Shown here piece after piece: positions 27,249 to 35,131 of a stretch of 35,131 nucleotides of DNA (its first letter is position 1; each line of letters begins with the position of its first letter). Below the pieces are notes generated by a model, which worked only from the letters and a program-made list of their open reading frames with translations, did not search any database and was not told the origin of the DNA. The position numbers were made by a program, and so were the translations under genes. The DNA comes from Fusobacterium perfoetens (GTDB taxonomy: Bacteria; Fusobacteriota; Fusobacteriia; Fusobacteriales; Fusobacteriaceae), in assembly GCF_021531595.1 (NCBI RefSeq), contig NZ_JADYUD010000019.1:1-35131 (forward strand), written 5' to 3'.

Positions 27249-27290
27249 TTTATATTGCAAGTCTATTGTATCACAAAAATATTCTTTGTG
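27249..27290 (-). promoter_or_regulatory. Promoter of proC with overlapping imperfect palindrome
   Basis: Minus-strand TTGTGA (27271-27276), a 16-base spacer and TATAAA (27249-27254). CACAAA...TTTGTG (27272-27290) forms an imperfect 19-bp palindrome over the -35. The regulator is unknown. Confidence 0.4.
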
Positions 27291-27375
27291 CTTCTTTATT
27301 GTTTTTTCTTTTCTTATTTTTTAAAATGATATATAATTTTTATGTTATATAAATTATTATTTAAGGAGTATAAAA

Positions 27376-28206
27376 ATGAGTATAAAAATAACAACCTTAA
27401 TAGAAAATAAAGAAGGATGCTGTGGATTAAAAAATGAATTTGGACTTTCTCTTTTAATTGAAGACGAAGATAAAAGTTTTATTTTTGACACTGGAAAAAC
27501 TGGTGAATTTGTTGAAAATGCTAAAAAAATGAATATAGATTTAAAAAATATAAAAGATATTGTTTTAAGCCATAGTCATTTTGATCATACAGGAGGTATT
27601 AGAACTTTTACTGAAAATTGTTCCTCTGATTACACTCTCCATGTAAACAAAACTTTTTTCCAGGAAAAACATAGAATTACCAATATTATTCATGAATTTT
27701 TAGGAAATAATTTTGATGAAAAGTACCTTGCTGAACATAATGTCAAAATTCATTTTATTAATAAAGATTCTTTTCAGTTTTCTAAAAATATTACTCTTTT
27801 TACAAATTTTAAATCTACAAACGATTTTGAAACTCCTGTAACCTATTATTTTAGAAAAATATATGATAATTATATTTTAGATAATATGGAAGATGAAATT
27901 GTCCTTGCAGCTAATACAAAAAATGGATTGATTATAATATGTGGATGTTCTCATATAGGGATAGCAAATATTGTTGAAAATATAAAAAGACGCACAGGCA
28001 AAAAAATATATGGTATCATAGGGGGACTTCATTTAACAAAAGCTGATGATAAAAGAATGGAAGCTGTACTTAAATACTTTAAAGATAATGATATTAAATT
28101 TTTTGCAGTTTCTCATTGTACTGGTGATAAATTTATTGAAAAATTAAAAGCAGAAAATAATGATTTTATATACAATTCAACAGGAAATATAATTATTCTT
28201 GATTGA
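27376..28206 (+). CDS. Metallo-beta-lactamase-fold hydrolase
   Basis: A 276-residue cytoplasmic MBL-fold protein. The metal motif HSHFDHTGG (about residues 65-73) is intact, and FDTGKTGEF upstream plus CGCSHIGIANIV (about 194-205) and GIIGGLHL (about 215-222) place it with the group related to the archaeal beta-RFAP synthase-like/COG1237 hydrolases. The exact reaction is unknown. The RBS is AAGGAG. It precedes the NfnAB-type fusion by 73 bases on the same strand and may be co-transcribed, but a functional link is not evident. Confidence 0.87.
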   Translation: MSIKITTLIENKEGCCGLKNEFGLSLLIEDEDKSFIFDTGKTGEFVENAKKMNIDLKNIKDIVLSHSHFDHTGGIRTFTENCSSDYTLHVNKTFFQEKHRITNIIHEFLGNNFDEKYLAEHNVKIHFINKDSFQFSKNITLFTNFKSTNDFETPVTYYFRKIYDNYILDNMEDEIVLAANTKNGLIIICGCSHIGIANIVENIKRRTGKKIYGIIGGLHLTKADDKRMEAVLKYFKDNDIKFFAVSHCTGDKFIEKLKAENNDFIYNSTGNIIILD

Positions 28207-28279
28207 TTATATTCTATTTTTAAAAAAATTATTATATAATATTTCATAAAGAGAATCCCGTTTTTAGGAGGAAAAATAA

Positions 28280-30568
28280 ATGTTTAAAATTATAGAAAAA
28301 AAATGGCTGAACGAAAAAATATGCCTTATGAGAATAGAAGCAAGAGCTCTTGCTGAATCAGCAAAACCAGGACAATTTCTTATAGTAAAAAAAGATGAAC
28401 ACGGAGAAAGAATCCCTCTTACTATATGTGACTATGATAAAAAAGAGGGAACTGTCACTATTATTTTCTTTGTTATAGGTAAAAGTACTGAGGATATGGC
28501 AAAACTTGAAGAGGGAGATTTCTTCCAAGATGTTGCAGGGCCTCTTGGACAAGAAAGTGAATTTCTTCACGAAAATATAAAAACTCTTAAAAATAAAAAA
28601 ATTCTTTTTGTAGCTGGAGGAGTGGGAACTGCCCCTGTTTATCCTCAAGTTAAATGGTTTAATAATCTAGGAATAAAAGTTGATGTTATTATTGGAGCAA
28701 AAACTAAAAATCTTATTATTCTTGAAGAGGAAATGAAAAAAGAAGCAGGAAATGTTTATATTGCCACAGACGATGGTTCTTATGGATTCCATGGAATGGT
28801 AACTGGTCTTATAGACGAACTTATTAAAAATCAGAAAAAACATTATGACCATGTTGTTGCAATAGGTCCTATGATTATGATGAAGTTTGTTTCTCTGAAA
28901 ACAAAAGAATACAATATTCCAACTACAGTTAGTTTAAATCCTCTTATGGTTGATGGAACAGGTATGTGTGGAGCATGCAGAGTTACTGTAGGAAATAAAA
29001 TAAAATTTGCTTGTGTTGATGGACCTGAATTTGACGGACATCTTGTTAATTTTGACGAAGCAATGAGAAGACAGATGATTTATAAAACAGAAGAGGGAAG
29101 AGCTTACCTTGAAAAGAAAGAAGGAGACACTCACCATGCTAAAGGTTGTCAGTGTTGTTCACATGAAAATTCATCCCTTGAAAGTCTTGAAAAGGGAAAA
29201 AGAGTCCCTGTAAGAGAACAAGATCCAAAAATAAGAGCTACAAATTTTGATGAGGTAACTTTTGGATATACTTTAGAAGAAGCACAAAAAGAAGCTGCAA
29301 GATGTCTTAACTGTAAAAATCCTCTTTGTATGAAAGGTTGTCCTGTTTCAATAGACATTCCTTCTTTTATACAAAAAATTAAAGAGGGGGATATAAAAGA
29401 AGCTGGCAGAATACTTACAAAATATACTTCTCTTCCTGCTGTTTGTGGAAGAGTCTGCCCTCAGGAAACACAATGTGAAGGAAAATGTGTTTTAGGAATA
29501 AAAGGAGAACCTGTTGCAATAGGAAAACTTGAAAAATTTGTAGGAGATTATCTTCTTGAACATGATTTTGAAGTTGAAAAACCTGAAAAAAATAATCATA
29601 AAGTTGCCGTTATAGGAAGTGGCCCTGCTGGACTTACTGTTGCAGGAGATCTTGCTAAGATGGGATATGATGTCACTGTTTTTGAGGCACTTCATAAAAC
29701 AGGAGGAGTTCTTACTTATGGAATTCCAGAATTCAGACTTCCTAAAGAGAAAATTGTTCAAAAGGAAATTGAAAACATAAAAAAATTAGGTGTACATTTT
29801 ACTACAAATGAAATTGTAGGAAAAACTTTTACTATAGATAATCTTCTTGATGAAAAAGAATTTGAAGCTGTATTTATAGGAAGCGGAGCTGGACTTCCAA
29901 AATTTATGGGTATTCCTGGAGAAAATTTTAATGGTGTCTTTTCTGCCAATGAATTTCTTACAAGAGTAAATCTTATGAAAGCTTATCTTGATGAATATAA
30001 TACACCTGTAAAAGCAGGAAAAAAAGTAGCTGTTATAGGTGGTGGAAATGTTGCAATGGATGCTGTAAGAACTGCAAAAAGACTTGGAGCAGAAGCTCAC
30101 ATTGTTTACAGAAGAAGTGAAAAAGATTTTCCTGCAAGAGCTGAAGAAGTACATCATGCTAAAGAAGAAGGAATTATAATTGATGCTCTTACTCTTCCAA
30201 AAGAAATTCTTGCTGATGAAAATGGAAATGTTATAGGAATGAAATGTATTCACACAAAACTTGGAGAACCTGATTCTTCAGGAAGAGCTTCTTTTATTGA
30301 AATACCTGATTCTGAATTTATTATGGAAACAGATACTGTTATTATGGCTCTTGGAACTGCACCAAATCCATTAATATCTTCTACTACCAAAGGACTTGAC
30401 ATCAATAAATGGAAATGTATTGTCGCTGATGAAAATGGTAAAACTTCAAGAGAAGGAGTTTTGGCAGGAGGAGATGCTGTTTCAGGTGCAGCAACTGTAA
30501 TTCTTGCTATGGGGGCTGGAAAAAAAGCTGCTCAGGCTATTAATGAATATATTAAAAATAAAAAATAA
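28280..30568 (+). CDS. NfnA-NfnB-type fusion: NADH-dependent ferredoxin:NADP+ oxidoreductase
   Basis: A 762-residue fusion. Residues about 1-275 form a ferredoxin-NADP reductase/PyrK-like subunit with FAD and NAD sites (PLTICDYD, VAGGVGTAPVYPQ) and a [2Fe-2S] cluster loop GTGMCGACRVTVG with a further Cys in FACVDGPEFD. The remainder resembles the glutamate synthase small subunit: an N-terminal double [4Fe-4S] region (CLNCKNPLCMKGCPV and CGRVCPQETQCEGKC, about 352-407), FAD motif VIGSGPAGLTVAGDL (about 445-459) and NADPH motif VAVIGGGNVAMDAV. In anaerobes such proteins couple NADH and reduced ferredoxin to NADP+ reduction (NfnAB). The fused form is commonly annotated as DHOD-B/glutamate synthase bifunctional protein. 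No glutamate synthase large subunit is nearby, supporting the Nfn role. The RBS is AGGAGG. Confidence 0.9.
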   Translation: MFKIIEKKWLNEKICLMRIEARALAESAKPGQFLIVKKDEHGERIPLTICDYDKKEGTVTIIFFVIGKSTEDMAKLEEGDFFQDVAGPLGQESEFLHENIKTLKNKKILFVAGGVGTAPVYPQVKWFNNLGIKVDVIIGAKTKNLIILEEEMKKEAGNVYIATDDGSYGFHGMVTGLIDELIKNQKKHYDHVVAIGPMIMMKFVSLKTKEYNIPTTVSLNPLMVDGTGMCGACRVTVGNKIKFACVDGPEFDGHLVNFDEAMRRQMIYKTEEGRAYLEKKEGDTHHAKGCQCCSHENSSLESLEKGKRVPVREQDPKIRATNFDEVTFGYTLEEAQKEAARCLNCKNPLCMKGCPVSIDIPSFIQKIKEGDIKEAGRILTKYTSLPAVCGRVCPQETQCEGKCVLGIKGEPVAIGKLEKFVGDYLLEHDFEVEKPEKNNHKVAVIGSGPAGLTVAGDLAKMGYDVTVFEALHKTGGVLTYGIPEFRLPKEKIVQKEIENIKKLGVHFTTNEIVGKTFTIDNLLDEKEFEAVFIGSGAGLPKFMGIPGENFNGVFSANEFLTRVNLMKAYLDEYNTPVKAGKKVAVIGGGNVAMDAVRTAKRLGAEAHIVYRRSEKDFPARAEEVHHAKEEGIIIDALTLPKEILADENGNVIGMKCIHTKLGEPDSSGRASFIEIPDSEFIMETDTVIMALGTAPNPLISSTTKGLDINKWKCIVADENGKTSREGVLAGGDAVSGAATVILAMGAGKKAAQAINEYIKNKK

Positions 30569-30574
30569 TATAAA

Positions 30575-30623
30575 AATAAAGACAGTTGTAAGTTCATATA
30601 CACAACTGTCTTTATTATTTTTT
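30575..30623 (+). terminator. Terminator of the NfnAB-type fusion gene
   Basis: A perfect 15-bp stem (30575-30589 with 30602-30616) with a 12-base loop, followed by ATTTTTT. It lies 7 bases past the stop codon. Confidence 0.88.
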
Positions 30624-30646
30624 CCAAAATTTTATCAAAACAATAG

Positions 30647-30675
30647 TTGACTAAAATAGTATATAATGATATAAT
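30647..30675 (+). promoter_or_regulatory. Strong promoter of the 92-residue protein gene
   Basis: TTGACT (30647-30652), exactly 17 bases, perfect TATAAT (30670-30675), about 43 bases before the ATG. Confidence 0.75.
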
Positions 30676-30717
30676 TATAGTGTAATATTTAAACTTAAAT
30701 TTTTTAAGGAGGATAAA

Positions 30718-30996
30718 ATGGGAATTGAAACAAATCTAAAATATATGACAAAAGAATATGAGGAAGAAACATTAAAATTAGAAAGACTTAATAATTTTAT
30801 TAAAAGTGATGAATTTAAAACTTCTACAGATGATACTCAAAAAAGAATTATCACTGAAAAAGCTACTCTTTTAACAGATTATATTGCTAAATTAAAAGAA
30901 CAAATTGATTACGATAAAAAAATTCTAGATGAAAACGATGTTTGTATATCTCCTGATGGAAATTATGATAACATTGGAAAATGCTGTAAAAGATAA
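30718..30996 (+). CDS. Orphan 92-residue coiled-coil protein
   Basis: I do not recognise this gene with certainty. The protein is charged, soluble and mostly helical: helices at about residues 8-33 (EEETLKLERLNNFIKSDEF) and 40-72 (TQKRIITEKATLLTDYIAK and beyond) with heptad-like leucines suggest a short helical hairpin. A less ordered C-terminus carries three cysteines (ENDVCISPDG and GKCCKR). The helical part faintly recalls small phage-encoded coiled-coil proteins of the crAss001_48-related type, but no other phage genes are near. It has a strong promoter, an excellent RBS (AAGGAGG) and its own terminator, so it is a real single-gene unit and may be highly expressed. Function unknown. Confidence 0.75.
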   Translation: MGIETNLKYMTKEYEEETLKLERLNNFIKSDEFKTSTDDTQKRIITEKATLLTDYIAKLKEQIDYDKKILDENDVCISPDGNYDNIGKCCKR

Positions 30997-31095
30997 CCAC
31001 AGACAAAAAGGCTATTATAAATCAATTATTTTATAAAAATATAAATATTTTTATATTTTTATCATCTATTACTTATTAACTTTTAAATTATTTTG

Positions 31096-31129
31096 AAGAC
31101 TGAAAGAAAATTGAAAATCTTTCAGTCTT
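31096..31129 (+). terminator. Terminator of the 92-residue protein gene
   Basis: Perfect 11-12 bp stem (31097-31107, AGACTGAAAGA, with 31118-31128) and a T-rich tail TTCTTTAT. It also separates this gene from the convergent LacI-type gene. Confidence 0.78.
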
Positions 31130-31166
31130 TCTTTATATTCTATTTTATCCAATAAAAGTTATATTT

Positions 31167-32159
31167 TTAAAATGATAAATGGCTCACACTTTCTCCTTTA
31201 ATAAAATCAAATTCAATTTTTTGTATTTTAGGAATAGGAATATTATTAATTAATTTTATAATACTATATGCAGCCTCTTTACCTGTTTTTTCATTGTCAA
31301 ATTTAATAGTAGTTAACCTTGGAGAAATAATCTCAGAAACCTTATACCCTCCAAATCCAGCTATTGAAATATCTTTTGGGATATTAAAACCACAAGAATG
31401 AATAGCTTTTATAGCACCAAATGCCATATTATCTGTAGCAGATATGATACAATCAGGTTTGTTATTCTTTAAATATTCTAATATAAGTTTTTCAGTAGTT
31501 TCAAAGGTAAAATCACTTTTTATCTCGGTGATATTCACATCGTATTTAGCTAGCACCTTAAAGACAGCATCTCTTCTATTTTTACCAACCATTATATCTT
31601 TTTCATCTACTCCAATATATAGAATATTTTTTAATCCAGATTTCCCTATATAATCACCCATCTTTTTTCCAGCAGCACTTTCATGATTAACTATAGAAAA
31701 ACCATTACTACATATTTGTCCTACAAAAACAGTAGGTATTTTAGTTCTTTTTATAAAATCTTTATGTTGCTGTGTAACTTCTGTAGCAATAACTATTATA
31801 GCTTCAACATTTAAACGCCATAAGTTTTCAAGATTTGCCTTTTCTAATTCAATGTTATGATTAGTATTTATAATTAAAGGAGTATAGCCTTCAACTCTTA
31901 AAGTACTATCTAAAGCCATAAGAATATTTGAAGTTGTGTTTGAATCTAAGCAAGGTACAATTATCCCAATAAATTTATTATTCTTAGCTTTTATTCCTCT
32001 AGCAAAAACATTAGGAGCATAACTGTTTTCTTCAATAACTTTTTGAATTTTTTCTCTTGCTTCTTGACTAACATAACCATTATTAAAAAATCTAGAAACT
32101 GTACTTTTTCCAACTCCAGAAAGTGTAGCAATATCAAGTATTGTAAGTTTCTTTTCCAT
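31167..32159 (-). CDS. scrR: LacI-family repressor of the sucrose operon
   Basis: A 330-residue LacI-family regulator: the helix-turn-helix LTILDIATLSGVGKSTVSRF (residues 4-23) and hinge (ending about residue 60), then a periplasmic-binding-protein-like ligand domain (IIVPCLDSNT, SATDNMAFGAIKAIH, ISIAGFGGYKVSEIISPRLT). It is divergent from scrA with a 204-bp gap that holds a LacI-type operator over the scrA start site. It most likely represses scrAB until sucrose-6-phosphate or fructose appears, and may also regulate itself. AAGGAGATTTTT precedes the ATG. The symbol is inferred from gene neighbourhood plus family. Confidence 0.88.
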   Translation of the reverse strand: MEKKLTILDIATLSGVGKSTVSRFFNNGYVSQEAREKIQKVIEENSYAPNVFARGIKAKNNKFIGIIVPCLDSNTTSNILMALDSTLRVEGYTPLIINTNHNIELEKANLENLWRLNVEAIIVIATEVTQQHKDFIKRTKIPTVFVGQICSNGFSIVNHESAAGKKMGDYIGKSGLKNILYIGVDEKDIMVGKNRRDAVFKVLAKYDVNITEIKSDFTFETTEKLILEYLKNNKPDCIISATDNMAFGAIKAIHSCGFNIPKDISIAGFGGYKVSEIISPRLTTIKFDNEKTGKEAAYSIIKLINNIPIPKIQKIEFDFIKGESVSHLSF

Positions 32160-32286
32160 TTAAAAATCTCCTTAAATTCATATTTATAATTTCATTATAC
32201 ATCATATATAAAAAAATTAAAATTCTTTTTTATACATGTTTTTAAATAAAACAAAAAATAAAAAATATAAAAAAATTCAAAAAAAT

Positions 32287-32337
32287 ATTGACATTTATTA
32301 AAAAAAATATTATCTTTTATTATATGGGAACGATACC
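32287..32337 (+). promoter_or_regulatory. scrA promoter with LacI-type operator
   Basis: TTGACA (32287-32292), 17-base spacer and TATCTT (32310-32315). Immediately downstream, TGGGAACGATACCA (32324-32337) is a LacI-family pseudo-palindrome with a central CG, covering the expected +1. Binding there would block transcription. Confidence 0.78.
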
Positions 32338-32363
32338 ATAAAAAATTAAAACTGGAGGAAGAA

Positions 32364-33704
32364 ATGGATTTTAATAATGTAGCAGAAGAAATATTAAAGA
32401 ATATTGGCGGAAAAGAAAACATATCTGTAATGGAGCATTGTGCAACAAGATTAAGAATAGTAGCTAAAGATAATGAAAAAGTTAACGCAGAAGGATTAAA
32501 AACTATTAAAGAAATTGGTGGATATTTTTATCAATCAGGACAACATCAAATAATCATTGGAACAGGAAAAGTTAATAAAGTTTTTGATATTTTAAACATT
32601 GGAGATATAAAAACAAGCGGGGCTAAACAAGAAGGATATGCTAATTTAAATCCTTTCCAAAAATGTTTAAGAGCTTTAGCAGATGTATTTATACCATTAA
32701 TTCCAGTATTAGTTGCTACAGGATTATGTATGGGATTAAGAGGATTTTTATTACAACTTGGAATGAAGTTTTCACCAGAAATTTTAACCATGACACAAGT
32801 TGTCACTGATACTGTATTCATATTTTTACCAGCTCTAGTAGTTTGGTCAGCTTTCAAAAGATTTGGTGGAACTCCAGCAATAGGAATGGTATTAGGATTA
32901 ATGCTAATAGCTCCAATGTTACCAAATGCTTGGGATGTTGCCAGTGGAAATGCAATCCCATTAAAATTATGGATATTTAGTATAGAAGGATTCCAAGGAA
33001 CAATATTACCAGCATTAATAGTGGGAATAGTTGGATCATATATAGAAAAATGGATAAAATCATGGATGCCAAGTGTAGTTGATTTAGTATTTACACCTTT
33101 CTTAACAATAATTATTGGTATGCTGGGAGCATTCTTTATAATAGGACCTGTTTTCACATTAATTGAAGATTTGGTAATGAGTTTAATTCAAGGAATAATA
33201 GGATTACCTTTTGGGATAGGAGGAGCAATTTTTGGTGGAGTTCAGCAAGCTTTAACTGTTACAGGATTACATCACTCACTTATGATAGTAGAAACTAGTT
33301 ATTTAGCAAGTAAAGGAATAAATCCATTAAATGCTTTAATAACAGCTTCTATGGCTGGACAGGCTGGAGCAGCTATTGCTTATACAATGTCTATAAAAAA
33401 TAGAGAAGAAAGAGCTTTAAAATTCTCATCAATAGTTCCTTGTTTCTTCGGAATAACAGAGCCATTATTATTTGGAGTTACATTAACTAATTCAAAAGTA
33501 TTCTTATCAGGAATGATTGGAGGAGCTGCAGCTGGGATATTTGCAATGATATTTAAAGTAGCACCTTCAGTTATGGGAGTTACATTTATTCCTGCAATAC
33601 CAGCATATTTAGGAAATAATTTACTTGGATATTTAGCTATGATAGTTGTTGGAATGGGTGTAGGAATGATTTTTACAAAGATACTTGTAAGAAAGGAAAA
33701 ATAA
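32364..33704 (+). CDS. scrA: Sucrose-specific PTS permease EIIBC
   Basis: A 446-residue PTS permease that imports sucrose and makes sucrose-6-phosphate. The N-terminal EIIB domain (about residues 1-85) has the phosphocysteine motif EHCATRLRI with Cys26. The EIIC domain (about 105-440) has multiple membrane helices with GGVQQALTVTGLHHS (about 291-305) and the conserved GITEPLLFGVTL (about 366-377). No EIIA domain is attached, so EIIA(Glc)-like protein must come from elsewhere. The RBS is GGAGGAAG. It is followed with no gap by sucrose-6-phosphate hydrolase. Its intactness contrasts with the related broken permease at 3.8-4.7 kb. Leucine codons are mostly TTA, unlike the CTT-rich genes of the central region. 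Confidence 0.92.
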   Translation: MDFNNVAEEILKNIGGKENISVMEHCATRLRIVAKDNEKVNAEGLKTIKEIGGYFYQSGQHQIIIGTGKVNKVFDILNIGDIKTSGAKQEGYANLNPFQKCLRALADVFIPLIPVLVATGLCMGLRGFLLQLGMKFSPEILTMTQVVTDTVFIFLPALVVWSAFKRFGGTPAIGMVLGLMLIAPMLPNAWDVASGNAIPLKLWIFSIEGFQGTILPALIVGIVGSYIEKWIKSWMPSVVDLVFTPFLTIIIGMLGAFFIIGPVFTLIEDLVMSLIQGIIGLPFGIGGAIFGGVQQALTVTGLHHSLMIVETSYLASKGINPLNALITASMAGQAGAAIAYTMSIKNREERALKFSSIVPCFFGITEPLLFGVTLTNSKVFLSGMIGGAAAGIFAMIFKVAPSVMGVTFIPAIPAYLGNNLLGYLAMIVVGMGVGMIFTKILVRKEK

Positions 33705-35051
33705 ATGTGGAAAAATAAATTTCATATAGAAGCTGAAAAAGGACTTGTAAATGATCCAAATGGTCTTATATTTTGGAAAGGCGAATATCATGTATTTTAT
33801 CAGCTTAATCCTAAAAGCTGTGAACACACCTTCAAAAACTGGGCACATATAAAAAGCAAAGATTTAATAAACTGGGAAAAACTTCCAATAGCATTAGCAC
33901 CAACAGATTGGTTTGATAAAGATGGTTGTTATTCAGGAAGTGCAATAGAAAAAGATGGAAAACTTTATTTGATGTATACTGGAAATGTAAAAAATAATGG
34001 TGTAAGAGAAAGTTATCAATGTTTAGCCGTTTCAGAAGATGGAATAAGCTTTAAAAAATTAGGGCCAGTGATACACAACAATGACATTCCAAAAGGATAT
34101 ACCAGACATTTTAGAGATCCAAAATTACTTAGAAAAAATGGAAAATTCTATGTTGTTTTAGGAGCTCAAAGAGAAAATTTAACTGGAACAATATTATTAT
34201 ATAGTTCAAAAGATCTTTTTACTTGGAAATTTGAACAAGAAATTATAAAAGGAGAATTTGGATATATGTGCGAATGTCCAGATTATTATGAAGTAAATAA
34301 ACAAGGAGTATTAATTTTCTCACCTCAAGGATTAACAGCAAATGGAATATTATATAACAATAGATATCAATCAGGATATATTTTGAGAAATATAAAAGAG
34401 ACAGAAAAAAATAATTTTATTGAATTAGATAGAGGATTTGAATTTTATGCTCCCCAATCTTTTATTGGAAAAGGCGGAGAAAGAATTATGTTCGGATGGA
34501 TGGGAATGCCAGAAGAACTGGAACATCCAAGTGTTGAAGAGGGATGGATACATTCACTTACACTTCCAAGAATTATAGAAATAGAAAATAATAAATTATA
34601 TCAAAGACCACACACTAATCTACAGAAACTTAGAAAAAATAAGATTACAATTGAAAATTTAGAAGTTAATGGAAAGGTAAATTTAGAAAAATTTAATATA
34701 AAAGGAATTACTTATGAAATAATTTTAAAATTAGAAGAACTGAATTCAGATTTAATTTTGAATATAAGAGCTGGAGAAAATAATAAGACTGTTTTGAAAT
34801 ATGAATATAAAAATAAATTATTTATATTAGACAGAGAAAAGTCTGGAAGAGGATATAAAGGAATTAGAAAGTGTGTTTTAGATACATTAAAAGAAATTCG
34901 TATTTTTAGTGATACTTCATCTATTGAAGTTTATCTAAATAACGGAGAAGAAGTTTTTACAGCAAATATCTATCCAGAAAAAGATGCTGAAAATATAATT
35001 CTTGAAGGTAATAACATTAAAGTAGAAAAAATAGAATTTTATGAAATATAA
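33705..35051 (+). CDS. scrB: Sucrose-6-phosphate hydrolase, GH32
   Basis: A 448-residue glycoside hydrolase family 32 enzyme that splits sucrose-6-phosphate into glucose-6-phosphate and fructose in the cytoplasm. The five-bladed propeller motifs are present: LVNDPNG with the nucleophile Asp17, FRDPK (about residue 130) with the transition-state Asp, and CECPDYYE (about 187-194) with the acid/base Glu. A C-terminal beta-sandwich (about 320-448) follows. The ATG directly abuts the scrA stop (TAA ATG), and the AAGGAAA site is inside scrA, so translation is likely coupled. There is no signal peptide, which fits an intracellular phosphohydrolase rather than a secreted invertase. Confidence 0.93.
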   Translation: MWKNKFHIEAEKGLVNDPNGLIFWKGEYHVFYQLNPKSCEHTFKNWAHIKSKDLINWEKLPIALAPTDWFDKDGCYSGSAIEKDGKLYLMYTGNVKNNGVRESYQCLAVSEDGISFKKLGPVIHNNDIPKGYTRHFRDPKLLRKNGKFYVVLGAQRENLTGTILLYSSKDLFTWKFEQEIIKGEFGYMCECPDYYEVNKQGVLIFSPQGLTANGILYNNRYQSGYILRNIKETEKNNFIELDRGFEFYAPQSFIGKGGERIMFGWMGMPEELEHPSVEEGWIHSLTLPRIIEIENNKLYQRPHTNLQKLRKNKITIENLEVNGKVNLEKFNIKGITYEIILKLEELNSDLILNIRAGENNKTVLKYEYKNKLFILDREKSGRGYKGIRKCVLDTLKEIRIFSDTSSIEVYLNNGEEVFTANIYPEKDAENIILEGNNIKVEKIEFYEI

Positions 35052-35061
35052 TGGAGGATTT

Positions 35062-35131
35062 ATGATAATTGGTGGAATAGAAGCTGGGGGAACAAAATTT
35101 GTCTGTGGAATTGGAAATGAAAAAGGAGAAG
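35062..35131 (+). CDS. scrK: ROK-family fructokinase (5' end only)
   Basis: Only the first 23 codons are in the window: MIIGGIEAGGTKFVCGIGNE and onward. GGIEAGGTKFVCGIG is the N-terminal phosphate-binding loop of ScrK/GmuE-type ROK fructokinases. The RBS TGGAGGAT lies 11 bases past the scrB stop. It should phosphorylate the fructose released by ScrB. The gene is truncated by the window edge, not by mutation. Confidence 0.8.
   Translation, partial: MIIGGIEAGGTKFVCGIGNEKGE

Noticed and set aside
29786-30253. Minus-strand ORF of 155 codons inside the NfnAB-type gene
   Set aside because: Serine- and phenylalanine-rich antisense translation of an AT-rich gene; no start signal and no domain.
32546-33157. 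Minus-strand ORF of 203 codons inside scrA
   Set aside because: It is the antisense shadow of a well-conserved PTS permease, with a low-complexity protein and no RBS.

Overview
The window is very AT-rich DNA with short intergenic gaps and strong GGAGG-type ribosome binding sites. It combines a TonB-dependent outer-membrane receptor (so a Gram-negative envelope), an NfnA-NfnB-type electron-bifurcating transhydrogenase fusion, PTS sugar operons and CoA-disulfide reductase. This fits an anaerobic, fermentative member of the Fusobacteriota, most likely a Fusobacterium; the genus is inferred from gene content, not proven. I see no rRNA, tRNA, CRISPR, IS element or prophage block.

Layout. 1-2.2 kb: a GNAT acetyltransferase converges on an MFS drug-type exporter whose 5' leader holds a 15-codon leader peptide and mutually exclusive hairpins, one ending in a U-tract (a predicted attenuator). 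2.2-5.8 kb: an RpiR regulator, a PTS beta-glucoside permease gene broken by two deletions, and an intact 6-phospho-beta-glucosidase. 5.9-8.8 kb: CoA-disulfide reductase with a cystine-type DAACS symporter, with a perfect palindrome in the promoter. 9.0-11.7 kb: TonB receptor and a small DUF4405-like membrane cytochrome. 11.7-13.9 kb: flavin reductase, MerR regulator and iron alcohol dehydrogenase behind a 19-bp-spacer MerR promoter. 13.9-16.2 kb: GNAT, NUDIX hydrolase and a membrane-anchored M23 peptidase.

16.3-25.3 kb is the most interesting block. Two adjacent minus-strand units are each associated with a GntR/UTRA regulator. One holds a Na+/solute symporter and a sulfatase that has no signal peptide. 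The other holds a ROK sugar kinase, an AgaS-type amino-sugar-phosphate isomerase/deaminase, a tagatose-bisphosphate aldolase and a PfkB-type hexose-phosphate kinase. Together they suggest import of an intact sulfated amino sugar (GalNAc-6-sulfate is the leading guess), desulfation in the cytoplasm, phosphorylation by the ROK enzyme, conversion to tagatose-6-phosphate and cleavage to triose phosphates. The N-deacetylase and the sulfatase maturase are not in this window.

25.4-31.1 kb: proC with an NAD(P)H-hydrate dehydratase (minus strand), an MBL-fold hydrolase, the 762-residue NfnA-NfnB-type fusion, and an orphan 92-residue coiled-coil protein with a strong promoter and its own terminator. 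31.1-35.1 kb: a sucrose locus, with LacI-type ScrR divergent from scrA-scrB and a ROK fructokinase cut off by the window edge. A LacI-type operator overlaps the predicted scrA transcription start.
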